The notes under the pieces were generated by a model. That model was not told where the DNA came from. It searched no databases and was given only the letters and a program-made list of their open reading frames with translations. From the NCBI GenBank assembly GCA_009773375.1, contig WRPH01000001.1:120337-184336 (forward strand): a stretch of DNA of 64,000 bases, in the 5' to 3' direction. Each line of letters begins with the position of its first letter. Position 1 is the stretch's first letter. The position numbers were made by a program, and so were the translations under genes. The DNA comes from Paracoccaceae bacterium. Lineage in GTDB: Bacteria; Pseudomonadota; Alphaproteobacteria; Rhodobacterales; Rhodobacteraceae. Below, one piece after another: positions 63,533 through 64,000 of this stretch.

Positions 63533-63655
63533 CCCTCGACCTCTTTCATTGCGCAATCGCACCAGAGGTCAGCCAAAATAGGTCCGGGCATGACATCGAG
63601 CGCGCTCGATGCGGTCCGACATCACGATAAAATCGTCAGAGGGGCCCGGTCCGCA
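63533..63655 (-). promoter_or_regulatory. Structured leader of terC transcript
   Basis: The region between the predicted start (about 63655) and the ATG contains four helices: CCGGGC/GCCCGG (63584-63589 with 63644-63649) enclosing the perfect palindrome CATCGAGCGCGCTCGATG (63594-63611) and ACGAT-AAA-ATCGT (63624-63636), and outside them GACCTCT/AGAGGTC spanning about 63540-63570, which includes the ribosome site. No known riboswitch motif was found. Confidence 0.5.
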
Positions 63656-63660
63656 CCGCA

Positions 63661-63688
63661 AAGATATGTGCGACATATTGCCTTTCAA
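63661..63688 (-). promoter_or_regulatory. Promoter of terC
   Basis: On the minus strand TTGAAA (63683-63688) and TATCTT (63661-63666) are separated by 16 bp. Transcription would start near 63655, giving a leader of about 120 nt. Confidence 0.55.
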
Positions 63689-63703
63689 CCCCCACTCCGG
63701 AGT

Positions 63704-63892
63704 TTACTTCGGATCAGAGAACAGTTTGCCGCCCGAGGCCCAGTCGTGCTGCGCGATGTCGGTGAAGATGACCTCGACCGCCTCCAGCCGCCCGCCGCAG
63801 GTCGCCAGAAACGCCTCGGTCACCGCCTTGGCGCAGGCGCGTTTTTGTTCCACCGTGCGGCCTTCGAACATCTCGATACGGATCATTGGCAT
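63704..63892 (-). CDS. 4-oxalocrotonate tautomerase family protein
   Basis: A 62-aa protein, exactly the size of 4-OT monomers. After removal of Met the mature N-terminus is the catalytic proline: M-PMIRIEMFEGRTVEQKRACAKAVTEAF. It interconverts keto/enol isomers. ATG 63892 follows GGAGACTG; the frame open to 63937 overlaps the upstream gene and is rejected. The stop is 15 nt before the terC promoter. Confidence 0.9.
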   Translation of the reverse strand: MPMIRIEMFEGRTVEQKRACAKAVTEAFLATCGGRLEAVEVIFTDIAQHDWASGGKLFSDPK

Positions 63893-63893
63893 G

Positions 63894-64000
63894 TCAGTCT
63901 CCTTTATGAAAATGCTGCGGAAAGAACGCCGCCGCACAGGCCAGCGCGGTTTGCAGGGCTTCGTCCAGCGAATACGGCTCGGTCTGCGTCACCAGATCCA
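63894..64000 (-). CDS. Partial CDS, C-terminal 34 residues
   Basis: A minus-strand frame enters at the right edge and ends at TGA 63894-63896, 1 nt before the tautomerase ATG, so the two genes are coupled. The visible tail reads DLVTQTEPYSLDEALQTAL then ACAAAFFPQHFHKGD. I do not recognise it. Confidence 0.55.
   Translation of the reverse strand, partial: DLVTQTEPYSLDEALQTALACAAAFFPQHFHKGD

Noticed and set aside
63533..63660. yybP-ykoY manganese riboswitch upstream of terC
   Set aside because: The conserved GGGGAGUAG-type core and its partner loop are not present on the minus strand, so I report only an unclassified structured leader.

Overview
The window looks like a chromosomal segment of a purple non-sulfur type alphaproteobacterium of the Rhodobacteraceae/Paracoccaceae. 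The support is high GC content, the smoEFGK-smoS-mtlK polyol operon, the petP-petR pair beside ilvE, the HDAC-like/xseB/ispA/dxs cluster, and the dispersed 'gaggatattt...gatgaaa' intergenic repeats common in this group. I see no insertion sequence, integrase, prophage module, CRISPR array or rRNA. One tRNA gene (tRNA-Lys UUU, 960-1035) is present. Genus-level assignment is not possible from the sequence alone.

Layout. 1-4457: end of a partial gene, dapF, tRNA-Lys with its terminator, two small membrane-stress type proteins, an AI-2E family permease with a long C-terminal extension, and a MarR regulator. 4464-10921 (minus strand): a carbohydrate operon, transcribed lacI > binding protein > permease > permease > GH68-like glycosidase > ATPase, with a clear promoter and two tandem LacI-type operators at 10949-11002. 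11116-14954: an EstB-like serine hydrolase, a P1/DmpA peptidase, a HAD phosphatase and a SorC regulator. 15060-21370: sorbitol/mannitol ABC transporter and two polyol dehydrogenases, with a perfect inverted repeat upstream as the likely SorC operator. 21448-24282: a flavin-dependent oxidoreductase, paaI and paaK. 24309-28192: a repeat-bearing spacer, a split MnmC pair and two tandem DMT exporters.

28205-36383: lytic transglycosylase, dapA, a third DMT exporter, an orphan Hint-domain protein, a potassium-channel-like protein, smpB, two overlapping micro-ORFs, sseA and an aspartate/aromatic aminotransferase. 36384-42232: a second copy of the dispersed repeat, amtB-glnK, a PBP1-type bifunctional peptidoglycan synthase and mlaC-mlaA. 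42414-49033: a type I secretion ATPase and HlyD adaptor, an MFS exporter, an unrecognised 257-aa protein, a TolB-like propeller and an unrecognised 124-aa protein. 49330-55345: clpB, GST, queG, an SDR, a DUF1294 protein and a 61-aa protein. 55426-57629: ilvE divergent from petP-petR. 57753-62450: a small exported protein, a hairpin-rich spacer, an HDAC-like protein, xseB, ispA and dxs. 62564-64000: a TerC membrane protein with a promoter and a structured ~120-nt leader, a 4-OT tautomerase and the tail of one more gene.

Functionally the window combines housekeeping (lysine biosynthesis, isoprenoid precursors, translation quality control, peptidoglycan, nitrogen sensing) with two regulated sugar/polyol uptake modules. 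I found no clearly new multi-gene system. The most worthwhile leads are the structured terC leader, the lacI promoter/operator architecture with a signal-less GH68-like enzyme, the two long dispersed intergenic repeats, the triple-hairpin spacer at 58333-58448, and the overlapping micro-ORFs at 34085-34233.
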